Shown in pieces: positions 41,168 to 49,853 of a stretch of 64,000 nt of DNA. How positions within the stretch are numbered: the first letter of the stretch is position 1; each line of letters begins with the position of its first letter. The notes under the pieces were generated by a model. The model made no database searches, was not told the origin of the DNA, and saw only the letters and a program-made list of their open reading frames with translations. The position numbers and the translations under genes were made by a program. Origin of the DNA: Hyphomicrobiales bacterium (GTDB lineage Bacteria > Pseudomonadota > Alphaproteobacteria > Rhizobiales > Rhizobiaceae); contig UBZP01000026.1 of assembly GCA_900469965.1 (NCBI GenBank), positions 1 to 64,000 of the forward strand, in the 5' to 3' direction.

Positions 41168-42222
41168 CAGAATACTCCGTATTTTTTTACCAACTTGGCC
41201 ACTGCTGGATCCGCGTCGAACAATAAATCGGTTAGCGCCGTGTCAAATCGACTTGCTATTTCTCTAGTCTGTAAAAATACCTTGTCTTCATACGCTTCTT
41301 CCGGCGACAAGCCTTCAAGCCGCTTGCGCATGGTCTCATCATCAAGAATGGCGAGAAACGCATCATAGTTGTCAAAAATATTTGTGGCCAAAGAAGGCGC
41401 ATAGCGCTCGACGATTTCAGCTAACGACAAAAGCGGCGGCCGCTTCGTCCAGGCGAGCAGATGGTCAACGAGATCCTGAGCTTCATAGTCATTGTCCGCC
41501 TGAGAGCGGTTCTCAAGCGCCCACGAAAGACACATAAAAAAGCCGGAGACAAACAGTAGCTTCCGCGACATCCGAAGCTTTATGTTTCGTAGCGCCCACT
41601 TTTGACCCGCCCGTGCCCGGTACTTGTTGGCGTAGTCAACCGCCATGGTCCGCCAAAAGCGAACGACATCATTCAAGAGAAAACGGGGAATCCGGTCTGG
41701 ACGTTTATTGCTTCCGATGAAGCTGGCATCTTCTTGGACATAGCGGTTCAGAACTGCTTGCACGATGCGGGCGTGCGTCTCTACGCTCCCAGCTACATTA
41801 ATGGGCGTAGACTCTAACAAAAGTAACAGGCGGCGGGTCATATTTTTGTTAGAATCCTCATCGCCACCAACCGCATGTACCAGATCGTGGCTGAAGATGA
41901 GGCCCCCGAAAACTTCTGTCGGACCCGGTTTTCCAAACCCTTCATTCTCAAGATCGGACGTGAGTTTGTGCACTATCTGCAGATGTAAGGAATCTGCGCG
42001 TCCATCGATGAGCACCGTCCAGTCAAGATCACTCCCAATCGTGTATTCGCCACGGGCCAACGAGCCGAACACGACAAAACTCCCTTCGTCCGTGGGGAGC
42101 AAACCCTCCGCAAGTTTGGCAAGAACCCTCAAACGATCCGCGCTACGGCCTTCGGCTTGGCTAATGTGGCTCCATCGCGAGGGATCGCCCCCTCTGAGTC
42201 GGTCAAGTGCGGTTTGTGTCAT
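41167..42222 (-). CDS. MNT-type nucleotidyltransferase-domain protein
   Basis: A 351-residue protein from ATG 42222 (MTQTALDRLRGGDPSRWSHI). The polymerase-beta-fold motif is FVVFGSLARGEYTIGSDLDW, with G-S and D-x-D as in MNT antitoxins and aminoglycoside nucleotidyltransferases. The next 250 residues are helical (RFLLNDVVRFWRTMAVDYAN, ALRNIKLRMSRKLLFVSGFF) with no HEPN motif recognised. The 59 residues upstream in the open frame are not supported. Its position at the island end, and the visibly AT-richer codons, indicate transfer. Candidate defence or toxin-antitoxin component. Confidence 0.75.
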   Translation of the reverse strand: MTQTALDRLRGGDPSRWSHISQAEGRSADRLRVLAKLAEGLLPTDEGSFVVFGSLARGEYTIGSDLDWTVLIDGRADSLHLQIVHKLTSDLENEGFGKPGPTEVFGGLIFSHDLVHAVGGDEDSNKNMTRRLLLLLESTPINVAGSVETHARIVQAVLNRYVQEDASFIGSNKRPDRIPRFLLNDVVRFWRTMAVDYANKYRARAGQKWALRNIKLRMSRKLLFVSGFFMCLSWALENRSQADNDYEAQDLVDHLLAWTKRPPLLSLAEIVERYAPSLATNIFDNYDAFLAILDDETMRKRLEGLSPEEAYEDKVFLQTREIASRFDTALTDLLFDADPAVAKLVKKYGVF

Positions 42223-42431
42223 AGGATGCTCGCCTTGAATCAGTCTCCCATTTTTTAAACCTTTCGCGTGGCTTTGTCTCTCTTGTGTCGACGGAACCGT
42301 TCGCTCTGTAGAATGAACGGTACCGGTGTATCGAGAACAATGGACCGACTGAGCGGCTGATATGAAGCGCAAAGGGCCTCCGCCTCGTGATGCTAACATA
42401 GCAGATGACTCACCAAGACCTTGCTACAATT

Positions 42432-42497
42432 TCGCTACACCGACGACGTCCACATTGTTTTATTTTGGTTATTTCGAACTTTCAAACCAGTCGATCA
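42432..42497. other. Right-end attachment site in dusA
   Basis: TCGCTACA (42432), ATTGTTTTATTTTGGTTATTT (from 42454) and the core ACCAGTCGATCA (42486-42497). A second TTGCTACA lies at 42421. The core is inside dusA codons for MIDW. To the right the sequence is native dusA 5' end; to the left it is element DNA. This marks the right boundary of the inserted material. Confidence 0.75.
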
Positions 42498-42549
42498 TCG
42501 GCGCCGTGGCGAAGAGCTTCGTCCCCGTCTTGCGTGCCTTGTGGTACAT
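42469..42549 (-). pseudogene. dusA: dusA 5' end cut by integration
   Basis: Reading from ATG 42549 (AGGA 8 bases upstream) gives MYHKARKTGTKLFATAPMID, then WFESSK and a stop. APMIDW is the N-terminal signature of tRNA-dihydrouridine synthase A, after which normal dusA continues with TD. Here element sequence follows and stops the frame after 26 residues. The rest of dusA, restored with an element-derived start, should lie left of this window. dusA is a known hot spot for tyrosine-recombinase elements. Confidence 0.82.
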
Positions 42550-42750
42550 GGTCGGTTCCTGTGGGTCGGGTTGCCGATGCCGCGATGGCCGCGTGCGATC
42601 GCGCACCGTGCCGTGCTGCCGGAAAAGATGGTTTCGCGGCGCTCATAGCGCAAGACGGGCGAAAAAACCACCCTCGCCGCCACAGGCCGCGTGTTCCCGC
42701 GCCGCCGGGCGATGCTAGACTGTGCCCAGGAGAATCGAAAAGAGACCGCC

Positions 42751-43281
42751 ATGCCGCTCTATGCGCTCGCCGACCGCGTTCCGTCCCTGCCCGCCGAAGA
42801 CCACTTCTGGATCGCGCCCGATGCGCGGGTGATCGGCCTGGTGACGATCGGCGCGGACGTCGGCATCTGGTTCGGCGCGGTGCTGCGCGGCGACAACGAG
42901 CCGATCGTGATCGGCGCCCGCACGAACATCCAGGAGAACACCGTCGTCCACACCGACCCCGGCAAGCCGGTGACGATCGGCGAAGGCTGCACCATCGGCC
43001 ACGGCGCGATCATCCACGGCTGCACGATCGGCAACAATTCGCTGGTCGGCATGGGCGCCACCGTGCTGAACGGCGCCGTCATCGGCGACAACTGCCTGAT
43101 CGGCGCCAATGCGCTGGTGACGGAGGGCAAGGTCTTTCCCGACAATTCGCTGATCGTCGGCGCCCCGGCGCGGGTCGTGCGCACGCTCGACGCGGCCGCG
43201 ATCGCCGGGCTGAAGGCGTCCGCCGAGAGCTACGTGCGCAACTGGCAGCGCTTCAAGGCGGAGCTCCGGCGGATCGACTGA
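42751..43281 (+). CDS. Gamma-carbonic anhydrase family protein
   Basis: A 176-residue left-handed beta-helix protein. Hexapeptide repeats run from ARVIGLVTIGADVGIWFGAV to IGANALVTEGKVFPDN. The three zinc histidines are in NTVVHTD and IGHGAIIHG. The C-terminal helix is AAAIAGLKASAESYVRNWQR. Start MPLYALADRVP at 42751. Members (YrdA, PaaY-like) are often active CO2 hydratases or acetyl-CoA-linked. It diverges from dusA. Confidence 0.9.
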   Translation: MPLYALADRVPSLPAEDHFWIAPDARVIGLVTIGADVGIWFGAVLRGDNEPIVIGARTNIQENTVVHTDPGKPVTIGEGCTIGHGAIIHGCTIGNNSLVGMGATVLNGAVIGDNCLIGANALVTEGKVFPDNSLIVGAPARVVRTLDAAAIAGLKASAESYVRNWQRFKAELRRID

Positions 43282-43364
43282 GCGGCCCGCCGGGCGGGAG
43301 GATCGGGGAACCAGGGTCCGGCGGCATCTGCGGCGGTGATCCTGCCGAACGACGGGCCACGGCC

Positions 43365-43760
43365 TCAGGCGCAGCCGGCGCAGTGGCCGCGGATCTCGAT
43401 CGTGGTCTTGCCGGGGCGGAAGTTGCGGTCCCTGGCGAAGCCGGCCAGCCGCTCCTCGATCATGTGGTCGTGGAACTCGGTGACCTTGCCGCAGCTCTCG
43501 CAGATGGTGAAGGCGGTCAGCCCGTGCGAGCAGCAGTCCTGGTCGGGATGGGCGCAGGCGACGAAGGCGTTGATGCTCTCCAGCCGATGGACGAGGCCGA
43601 CGTCCTGCAGCTTCTCCAGCGCGCGATAGACCTGCAGCGGCGCGCGAAACCCCTCGCCCCGCAGCTTGTCGAGGATGGTGTAGGCACTGAGCGGCGCCTC
43701 GGCCTGCGAGAGCGCCTCGAGCACCAGGGTCTGGTTGCGGGTCAGCTGTTGCGCCGTCAT
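43365..43760 (-). CDS. zur: Zinc uptake regulator Zur (Fur family)
   Basis: A 131-residue Fur-family repressor. The winged helix is AYTILDKLRGEGFRAPLQVY followed by RALEKLQDVGLVHRLESINA. Metal sites are HPDQDCCSHGL, CESCGKVTEFHD and the C-terminal HCAGCA. It overlaps znuB by 4 bases, and palindromes of Zur-box type lie between znuA and znuC, so the regulator controls its own operon. Confidence 0.9.
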   Translation of the reverse strand: MTAQQLTRNQTLVLEALSQAEAPLSAYTILDKLRGEGFRAPLQVYRALEKLQDVGLVHRLESINAFVACAHPDQDCCSHGLTAFTICESCGKVTEFHDHMIEERLAGFARDRNFRPGKTTIEIRGHCAGCA

Positions 43761-44590
43761 CGGCGGTCTCCTCCGGATTGCGCCGGCGCGATCGCGCCGT
43801 GTTCCCTCCGGCCGAGCGGCAGGAGGCTTGCGAGAAAGATCATGAGTGCGGCCACGACGATCGAGGGGCCGGACGGCGTGTCGAACTTCAGCGAGCCGAA
43901 CAGGCCGCCGGTGACCGCGACGGCGCCGAGCAGCGAGGCCATGACGGCCATGACCTCGGGGCTCGCCGAAAACCGCCGTGCGGTCGCGGCGGGGATGATC
44001 AAGAGCGAGGTGATCAGGAGGATGCCGACGATCTTCATGGCGATCGCGATCACCACCGCCATCAGCAGCATGAAGGCCAGGCGCGCCCGTTCCGGCTCCA
44101 GCCCTTCCGCCGCCGCCAGTTCCGGGTTGACCGTCGAGGCGATCAGCGGCCGCCAGAGATAGACCATCGCCAGCAGCACGAGGATGCCGCCGCCCCAGAC
44201 GAGGCTGACGTCGGCCTCGGTGACGGCGAGGATGTCGCCGAACAGGAAGCCGACCAGATCGATCCGCACCCAGGTCATGAAGGAGACGAGGACGAGACCG
44301 GTGGCCAGCGTCGCATGCGAGAGAATGCCGAGCAGCGCATCCGTCGACAGGCTGCCGCGCTTCTGCAGCAACAGCAGCGCCAGGGAAACGATGGCGGCGA
44401 CCGCAAAGACGCTGAGGGTCAGGTTGAGATGGAACAGCAGCGACAGCGCCACGCCGAGCAGGGCCGAATGGGCCATGGTGTCGCCGAAATAGGCCATGCG
44501 CCGCCAGATGACGAAGCAGCCGAGCGGCCCGGTGGTCAGGGCGAGGCCGACGCCGGCGAGAAGCGCGCGGATGAAGAAGTCGTCAAGCAT
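43757..44590 (-). CDS. znuB: Zinc ABC transporter permease ZnuB
   Basis: A 277-residue integral membrane protein of the ABC-3 family, read from ATG 44590 (MLDDFFIRALLAGVGLALTT). GCFVIWRRMAYFGDTMAHSA carries the conserved EAA-like loop of the family. Eight or so membrane segments are visible up to PSIVVAALMIFLASLLPL. It overlaps znuC by 8 bases and zur by 4, giving the operon znuC-znuB-zur. Confidence 0.92.
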   Translation of the reverse strand: MLDDFFIRALLAGVGLALTTGPLGCFVIWRRMAYFGDTMAHSALLGVALSLLFHLNLTLSVFAVAAIVSLALLLLQKRGSLSTDALLGILSHATLATGLVLVSFMTWVRIDLVGFLFGDILAVTEADVSLVWGGGILVLLAMVYLWRPLIASTVNPELAAAEGLEPERARLAFMLLMAVVIAIAMKIVGILLITSLLIIPAATARRFSASPEVMAVMASLLGAVAVTGGLFGSLKFDTPSGPSIVVAALMIFLASLLPLGRREHGAIAPAQSGGDRR

Positions 44591-45527
44591 CGCGCTGCTC
44601 CGCCGGTTCATCCCCGCCGGTCGCAGCCGGGTTAGAATGATCGATGCCGCAGCCGCAATCCGGTCCGTGCGCATGCACGATCCGCATCGGCCCGGCGCGG
44701 CCGACGGACGGGCCATCATCGTGATGGTGGCCGTCGTCGGGATGGCAGTGATCGGTGACCGAGCCGTCCGCATGCAGGACGCGGCCGTCGGCGAGATGGG
44801 TGTGGTCGTGATGATGATGGTAGAAGGCGAGCGTCTGGCTCGCCCTTGCGCCGAACAGGCGCAGATATTCCGGGCTGCGGCTGACGGCCTCGGGCGTGCC
44901 GCGGCAGCAGACGTGGCCGTTGAGGCAGATCACCGTGTCGGTCTCGGCCATGACCACATGCAGGTCGTGCGAGATCAGAAGGATGCCGCAGCCGGTGGTG
45001 TTGCGGATCGTCTTAATAAGATCGTAGAGGGCGATCTCGCCGGCGAAATCCACGCCCTGCACCGGTTCGTCCAGCACCAGCAGGTCCGGCTTGCGCGCGA
45101 TCGCGCGGGCCAGCAGCGCCCGCTGGAACTCGCCGCCGGACAGGTGCTGCACCTCGGCGCGGGCGAGATGGCGGATTCCGGTCGCCTCGAGGGCGGCGTC
45201 GATCTCCCTCCCCCGCAGCGGCGAGGTCAGCGTCATCAACCGGTCGACGGTGAGCGGCATCGTCCAGTCGATCGCAAGCTTCTGCGGCACGTAGCCGACC
45301 TTGAGGTCGGGGATGCGCGTCACCTGCCCCTCGTCGGGGCGGGCGACGCCGATCGCCATCTTCGCCGTCGTGGACTTGCCCGATCCGTTGGGTCCGATCA
45401 GGGTGACGATCTCGCCGCGGGAAATGGAAAAGTCGACGCCGCGCACGAGCCAGCGTCCCTTCCTGTACAGTCCGGCGGCCGAAAGCGACACCAGCGTCGA
45501 CCGGTCGGGAACATTCGTCTGCAGCAT
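44583..45527 (-). CDS. znuC: Zinc ABC transporter ATPase ZnuC
   Basis: A 314-residue ATPase: Walker A LIGPNGSGKSTTAK, signature HLSGGEFQRALLARAI, Walker B LLVLDEPVQGVD, switch His in LLISHDLHVV. The C-terminus is His-rich (YHHHHDHTHLADG, DHCHPDDGHHHDDG) and probably buffers zinc. The ATG at 45527 is preferred over 45569 because the latter lies inside the Zur-box region. Confidence 0.93.
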   Translation of the reverse strand: MLQTNVPDRSTLVSLSAAGLYRKGRWLVRGVDFSISRGEIVTLIGPNGSGKSTTAKMAIGVARPDEGQVTRIPDLKVGYVPQKLAIDWTMPLTVDRLMTLTSPLRGREIDAALEATGIRHLARAEVQHLSGGEFQRALLARAIARKPDLLVLDEPVQGVDFAGEIALYDLIKTIRNTTGCGILLISHDLHVVMAETDTVICLNGHVCCRGTPEAVSRSPEYLRLFGARASQTLAFYHHHHDHTHLADGRVLHADGSVTDHCHPDDGHHHDDGPSVGRAGPMRIVHAHGPDCGCGIDHSNPAATGGDEPAEQRDA

Positions 45528-45569
45528 GTGAACCGTCCGAAACCTCGATTGCCTCTTGCTATGGCACAC

Positions 45570-45605
45570 GTTATAGCATAACGCAACTTATGTAATAACA
45601 TTACA
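45570..45605. promoter_or_regulatory. Two palindromes, probable Zur boxes
   Basis: GTTATAGCATAAC (45570-45582) and TGTAATAACATTACA (45591-45605) are both inverted repeats in the znuC/znuA divergent gap. The second matches the alphaproteobacterial Zur-box core of TGTAAT and ATTACA arms. Two boxes fit repression of two divergent promoters. Confidence 0.75.
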
Positions 45606-45645
45606 CACGCTTTCACACCTGCCTTCCATCCGGAGTTCTCCCAAG

Positions 45646-46716
45646 ATGAAGCCTTCCTCTCTCCTCCTCTCCACCGCGTCTCTCTCCGCCGCGCTGCTCG
45701 CCGCAACCGTCGGGCCAGCCAGGGCGGATGCGCCGGACGTCGTCGTCTCGATCAAGCCGGTGCATTCGCTCGTCGCCGCCATCATGCAGGGGGTCGGCGA
45801 GCCGAAGCTGATCGTCGACGGCGCGGCGTCGCCGCACACCTATGCGCTGAAGCCATCCAATGCCGCAGCCCTCCAGGACGCCGACGTCATCTTCTGGGTC
45901 GGGCATGGCCTCGAGGCCTTCCTGGAGAAGCCGCTGGAAGCGCTGGGAGGCAAGGCGACGATCGTCGAGCTCGAGGATGCGCCGGGCCTGACGAAACTGA
46001 AGTTCCGGGAAGGCGGCGCCTTCGAGGCGCACGATCACGGGCATGAGACGGAGGGGCACGAGGCGGACGGCCACGAGGCGGAAGCCCACGGAACGGAGGA
46101 TGGCGGCCATGAGCCCGCGGAGGCGGCTGCGCACGACCATGAGGGCGGCGACGATCATGCGGCGGACGGCGGGCACGATCACGACCACGAGGGCGGCTTC
46201 GACACCCATCTCTGGCTCGATCCGATGAACGCCAAGGCCATGGCGGCGGCCATCGAGGCCGCGCTGGCCGAAGCAGATCCGGCGAATGCCGCCACCTACA
46301 AGGCCAACCTGGCCGCGCTCGACGCCAATATCGACGCGCTCGACACCGAGATCGCCGCCACGCTCGCCCCGGTCAAGGACAAGCCGTTCGTCGTCTTCCA
46401 CGACGCCTACCAGTACTTCGAACATCGCTACGGCGTGCGGGTCGCAGGCTCGATCACGGTGAGCCCGGAGACCATGCCGGGTGCGGAACGCGTTTCGGAG
46501 ATCCACGGCAAGGTGAAGGAACTGGGCGCAGCCTGCATCTTCGCCGAGCCGCAGTTCGAGCCGAAGCTCGTCAATGTCGTGATGGAGGGAACGTCGGCCA
46601 GGGCCGGCACGCTGGACCCGGAAGCGGCAACGCTCGCCGCCGGCCCGGCCCTCTACTTCGACATGATGCGGGCGCTTGCGACCTCGATGAAGGATTGCCT
46701 GTCCCAGGCCGAATGA
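45646..46716 (+). CDS. znuA: Zinc ABC transporter substrate-binding protein ZnuA
   Basis: A 356-residue periplasmic protein with a signal peptide (LLLSTASLSAALLAATVGPA, cut after ARA). The metal-binding histidines appear in SPHTYALKPSNAA, GFDTHLWLDPMNA and VVFHDAYQYFEHRYG. A His/Glu-rich loop at residues 126-185 (HDHGHETEGHEADGHE...) is typical of zinc-specific members. It completes the uptake system with znuBC. Confidence 0.93.
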   Translation: MKPSSLLLSTASLSAALLAATVGPARADAPDVVVSIKPVHSLVAAIMQGVGEPKLIVDGAASPHTYALKPSNAAALQDADVIFWVGHGLEAFLEKPLEALGGKATIVELEDAPGLTKLKFREGGAFEAHDHGHETEGHEADGHEAEAHGTEDGGHEPAEAAAHDHEGGDDHAADGGHDHDHEGGFDTHLWLDPMNAKAMAAAIEAALAEADPANAATYKANLAALDANIDALDTEIAATLAPVKDKPFVVFHDAYQYFEHRYGVRVAGSITVSPETMPGAERVSEIHGKVKELGAACIFAEPQFEPKLVNVVMEGTSARAGTLDPEAATLAAGPALYFDMMRALATSMKDCLSQAE

Positions 46717-46842
46717 CGGGCGCTCGCCGCGGTCCGGCCCGCGCGGCGAGGCCGCACCGCGAACGCGGCGCCGCCGGACCCGGGCTCTGGACCGCGGCGA
46801 CCAACGGCGCGATGCCGGGCAGAGCGCGATCACCGAAAAGGA

Positions 46843-46872
46843 AGAGGGCCGCCCGTTGCGGGGCGGCCCTCT
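46843..46872 (-). terminator. Rho-independent terminator of tig
   Basis: A 12-bp perfect GC-rich stem (AGAGGGCCGCCC / GGGCGGCCCTCT) with a 6-base loop lies 25 bases after the tig stop and is followed by TCCTTTT on the minus strand. It also separates tig from znuA. Confidence 0.88.
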
Positions 46873-46897
46873 CCAATTCGCGGCAATCGGCCCGAGA

Positions 46898-48379
46898 TTA
46901 CTCGGCGCTGTCGTCTGCGGCCTTCTTCTTGGCCGGAGCCTTCTTCTTCGGTGCGGCGGCCTCTTCGCCTTCGGCGGCGTCTGCCTTGGCGGCGGCCTTC
47001 TTCTTCGGAGCGGCCTTCTTGCCTTCGGACTTGCCGTCCTCGGCATCGTCGTCAGCCAGAAGCTCTTCCTTGGAGACGGTCTTGTCCGTGACTGCGACCT
47101 CGGTCAGCAGGTGGTCGACGACCTTCTCCTCGAAGAGCGGCGCGCGCAGCGAGGCCGAAGCGCCCGGCGTCTTGCGGAAGTAGTCGAGGATTTCCTTCTC
47201 CTGGCCCGGGAACTGGCGCAGCTGCTCGAACAGCGAACGCTGCATTTCCTCGTCGCTGACCTGGACGCCAGCCTTCTCGCCGATCTCGGAGAGGACGAGG
47301 CCGAGGCGGACGCGGCGCTCGGCGAGCTTGCGGTACTCCTCGCGGGCTTCCTCTTCGGTGGTGTCTTCGTCGGCGAAGGTCTTGCCGGCCTGCTGCAGGT
47401 CGGTGTTGACCTGACGCCAGATGTTTTCGAACTCGGCATCGACCAGGCGCTGCGGCGTGTCGAACTTGTACATCTCGTCGAGCTGGTCGAGGATCTGGCG
47501 CTTGACCTTCTGGCGGGTGACCGAACCGTACTGGCTCTCGATCTGGCCGCGGACGACTTCGCGCAGGCGGTCTGCGGATTCGAGGCCGAGCTTGGAGGCC
47601 AGCTCGTCGTCGATCTTGACGTCGGCCGGAGCGGCGACGTCCTTGACCTTGATGTCGAAGGTGGCTTCCTTGCCGGCCAGGTGCGCGGCCGGATAGTCGG
47701 CCGGGAAGGTCACGGTGATGACCTTCTCGTCACCGGCCTTGACGCCGACGAGCTGGTCCTCGAAGCCGGGGATGAAGCGGTTGGAGCCGATGACGAGCTC
47801 GGCGTCCTCGTCCTTGCCGCCGTCGAAGGCTTCGCCGTCGACCTTGCCGAGGTAGTCCATGGTGACGCGGTCGCCGGTTGCGGCCTTGCCCTTCTTGGTC
47901 TCGTAGGAGCGGGCGCTCTCGGCGATCTTGAGGATCTGCTCCTCGACTTCCTTGTCGTCGATGTCGACGACTTCGCGGGTGATCTTGATGCCGGAGACGT
48001 CCTTCAGCTCGATGGCCGGAATGACTTCATAGGACAGGGTGAACTCGAAATCGGCCTGGGCGGCGAGGATCTTCTCGGCCTCGGCCTGGTCCTCGGTCAT
48101 GGCGATTTCCGGCTGGGTCGCCGACTTCTCGCCGCGCTCGGAGAGAATCGCGGTCGGACGCTCGCGGATGATCTCGTTGACGAGATCGGCCATGATCGAC
48201 TTGCCGTAGACCTTCTTGAGGTGGGCGACGGGCACCTTGCCCGGACGGAACCCGTTGATGCGAACGCGGTCCTTGGCTTCGGCCAGGCGCTCGTTCATCT
48301 GAGCTTCCATGTCCTTCGCGGGGATGACGACCTTGAGTTCGCGCTTCAGCCCTTCAGCGAGCGTTTCGATAACCTGCAT
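46898..48379 (-). CDS. tig: Trigger factor (ribosome-associated chaperone)
   Basis: A 493-residue chaperone. The ribosome-binding N-domain holds [20 protein letters not shown] (GFRxGKxP). The FKBP-type PPIase domain is [20 protein letters not shown] followed by [20 protein letters not shown]. The C-terminal arm is helical. An unusual 60-residue Lys/Ala-rich tail ([15 protein letters not shown]...[18 protein letters not shown]) follows. ATG 48379 has AAAGG upstream; TTG 48385 is an alternative. Confidence 0.95.
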   Translation of the reverse strand: MQVIETLAEGLKRELKVVIPAKDMEAQMNERLAEAKDRVRINGFRPGKVPVAHLKKVYGKSIMADLVNEIIRERPTAILSERGEKSATQPEIAMTEDQAEAEKILAAQADFEFTLSYEVIPAIELKDVSGIKITREVVDIDDKEVEEQILKIAESARSYETKKGKAATGDRVTMDYLGKVDGEAFDGGKDEDAELVIGSNRFIPGFEDQLVGVKAGDEKVITVTFPADYPAAHLAGKEATFDIKVKDVAAPADVKIDDELASKLGLESADRLREVVRGQIESQYGSVTRQKVKRQILDQLDEMYKFDTPQRLVDAEFENIWRQVNTDLQQAGKTFADEDTTEEEAREEYRKLAERRVRLGLVLSEIGEKAGVQVSDEEMQRSLFEQLRQFPGQEKEILDYFRKTPGASASLRAPLFEEKVVDHLLTEVAVTDKTVSKEELLADDDAEDGKSEGKKAAPKKKAAAKADAAEGEEAAAPKKKAPAKKKAADDSAE

Positions 48380-48665
48380 GTTCAAACCTTTATTTCGATT
48401 TGGCGGTGCCCCGGCCGGTAACCGGCTCTGTCGGCGGGCACCCCTCCGGGTCCATTTGCCGGGAGTGGCTTTACTGTCATCGATGGCCTTTTGGCAAGCA
48501 AAATGGCGCTCTGGCGCCCGTTCGGTCCCATCAAACAGTGTCGACCGAACGCGAGGCGCCTATTCCGCGCCCGGGGCTATGCCCTGGGCCGCGCCCTCAC
48601 CCGGACGCTTTCCAGGCGGGACGGCATGTCACCGGCCCGGGCCGGCGTGCCAGCCTTCCGGTTGC

Positions 48666-48750
<85 letters not shown>

Positions 48751-49016
48751 GTTCAGAAAGCCACATGGCGGCTTGTCAATCCGGCGCCTTGAAGGGCGCG
48801 CTTCCCGAGCGCGCGTCTCTATAGCACCCGTTTCCCGAGGGTCAAAGGGAAATGTGGCGGTCGCGGGTGCCCCGCCGGCGATCCTCTCGACGAGGCGGTC
48901 AGAAGGGCCCGGCAGGCCGTCCGGGGCGATTCCCGGTCCTGTCAACAGGAGCGACGGGGGAGCAGCGGGGTGCAACCTCAGGCGGCGAAAACGGGTCGGA
49001 AATCGCATCAAAGCGC

Positions 49017-49189
49017 ATTTGTCCGACAATATTTGGGCGTCTTCGCTTGAAATGCGGCCGCCGGGAGGGCAAATGCGGGCAAAAGAGCGCCGGATCGCGT
49101 CCATTCCGGCGGATCCGCAGGGCATGCAGGCAGCGCATATCATCCATGCTCATATTGCACTGCACAAAACCGATTTGTCCGACTATATT
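49017..49189 (+). repeat. Two copies of a 17-base motif in non-coding DNA
   Basis: ATTTGTCCGACAATATT (49017-49033) and ATTTGTCCGACTATATT (49173-49189) differ at one base and lie 156 bases apart. Both end in a TATATT/AATATT element that could be a -10 box, with TTGTCC upstream. They may be paired promoters or regulator sites upstream of the sRNA loci. No gene is convincing in 48751-49320. Confidence 0.45.
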
Positions 49190-49334
49190 GCAATCATCGG
49201 ATCGGGAATGATCCAGCGCAACAGGGACAGGGCGCAGACATCGTCTTGCAGACCTGACCTTGAAAAAGTGGAAACGGCCATCCATCTGAACCCTGGTTCG
49301 GGAAGGCCCGGCAGCCGCAAGGCCGCTGACAGAA

Positions 49335-49456
49335 TTCGGGCCGGCGCACTCCTCCTCCCAGCGCTTGTCCGATACGATTGGCAACACTCCTCCTCCCAGT
49401 TGCCAATCATCCCAAATGACGCCCGCCGGATCTCCTCCCCCGGCGGGCGTTATTGC
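49335..49456 (+). ncRNA. Alpha-r14 (NfeR1-like) trans-acting sRNA, copy 1
   Basis: Three hairpins in a row each display the anti-Shine-Dalgarno loop: CCTCCTCCC at 49351 and 49389, CTCCTCCCC at 49432. Hairpin 2 has the perfect stem GATTGGCAAC/GTTGCCAATC. Hairpin 3 (ACGCCCGCCGG/CCGGCGGGCGT) is the terminator. The alpha-r14 family (NfeR1 of Sinorhizobium) has three such loops and about 120 bases. The 5' end is estimated. Confidence 0.78.
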
Positions 49457-49654
49457 GTTCACGGACCGGTTCCCAATTCACCCATCCCCCCGAATGATGC
49501 GTGGATTCAAGCTCTTCCGGGCACTTCTGCATGCTTTTTATGCATCTGCACCGAGCCGCCGCCCGTCCGTGCGGCAAGCCATCCCGTTTCTGCATGCTTG
49601 CCATTCACGATGGGCGCTTCAACGTCGCCGGGGCCGGCGCTATAACCGGGACAT

Positions 49655-49778
49655 CGATCGGGCACGGCACTCCTCCTCCCAGCCAGCCCCGATGCGATCG
49701 GCAGCACTCCTCCTCCCAAGCTGTCGATCAGAATCGACGCCCGCCGGACCTCCTCCCCCGGCGGGCGTTGTCGTTTCT
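49655..49778 (+). ncRNA. Alpha-r14 (NfeR1-like) trans-acting sRNA, copy 2
   Basis: The same three-loop layout: CCTCCTCCC at 49672, 49709 and 49749. Hairpin 2 is GATCGGCAGC/GCTGTCGATC, so both arms changed relative to copy 1 while pairing is kept, with one exchange. Hairpin 3 is followed by TTGTCGTTTCTT, a better terminator tail. Expected to bind ribosome sites of ABC-transporter and similar mRNAs, as known for this family. The 5' end is estimated. Confidence 0.78.
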
Positions 49779-49853
49779 TCCCGCCCCACGACAGCTCCGC
49801 GGCGCACCGAATCGGTGCTCAATTCCTAGCCAGCAATTTCATGCCTTTTTTAC

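Noticed and set aside
42405-44162. A 585-codon plus-strand frame from the dusA junction through zur and into znuB
   Set aside because: It crosses the gamma-carbonic anhydrase gene in another frame and reads zur/znuB in reverse; composition is Arg-rich low complexity.
49345-49770. GGGAGGAGG sequences on the minus strand as strong ribosome sites for short genes
   Set aside because: The downstream frames (for example 49507-49719 minus) lack protein-like features, while the plus strand forms conserved hairpins with covarying stems.
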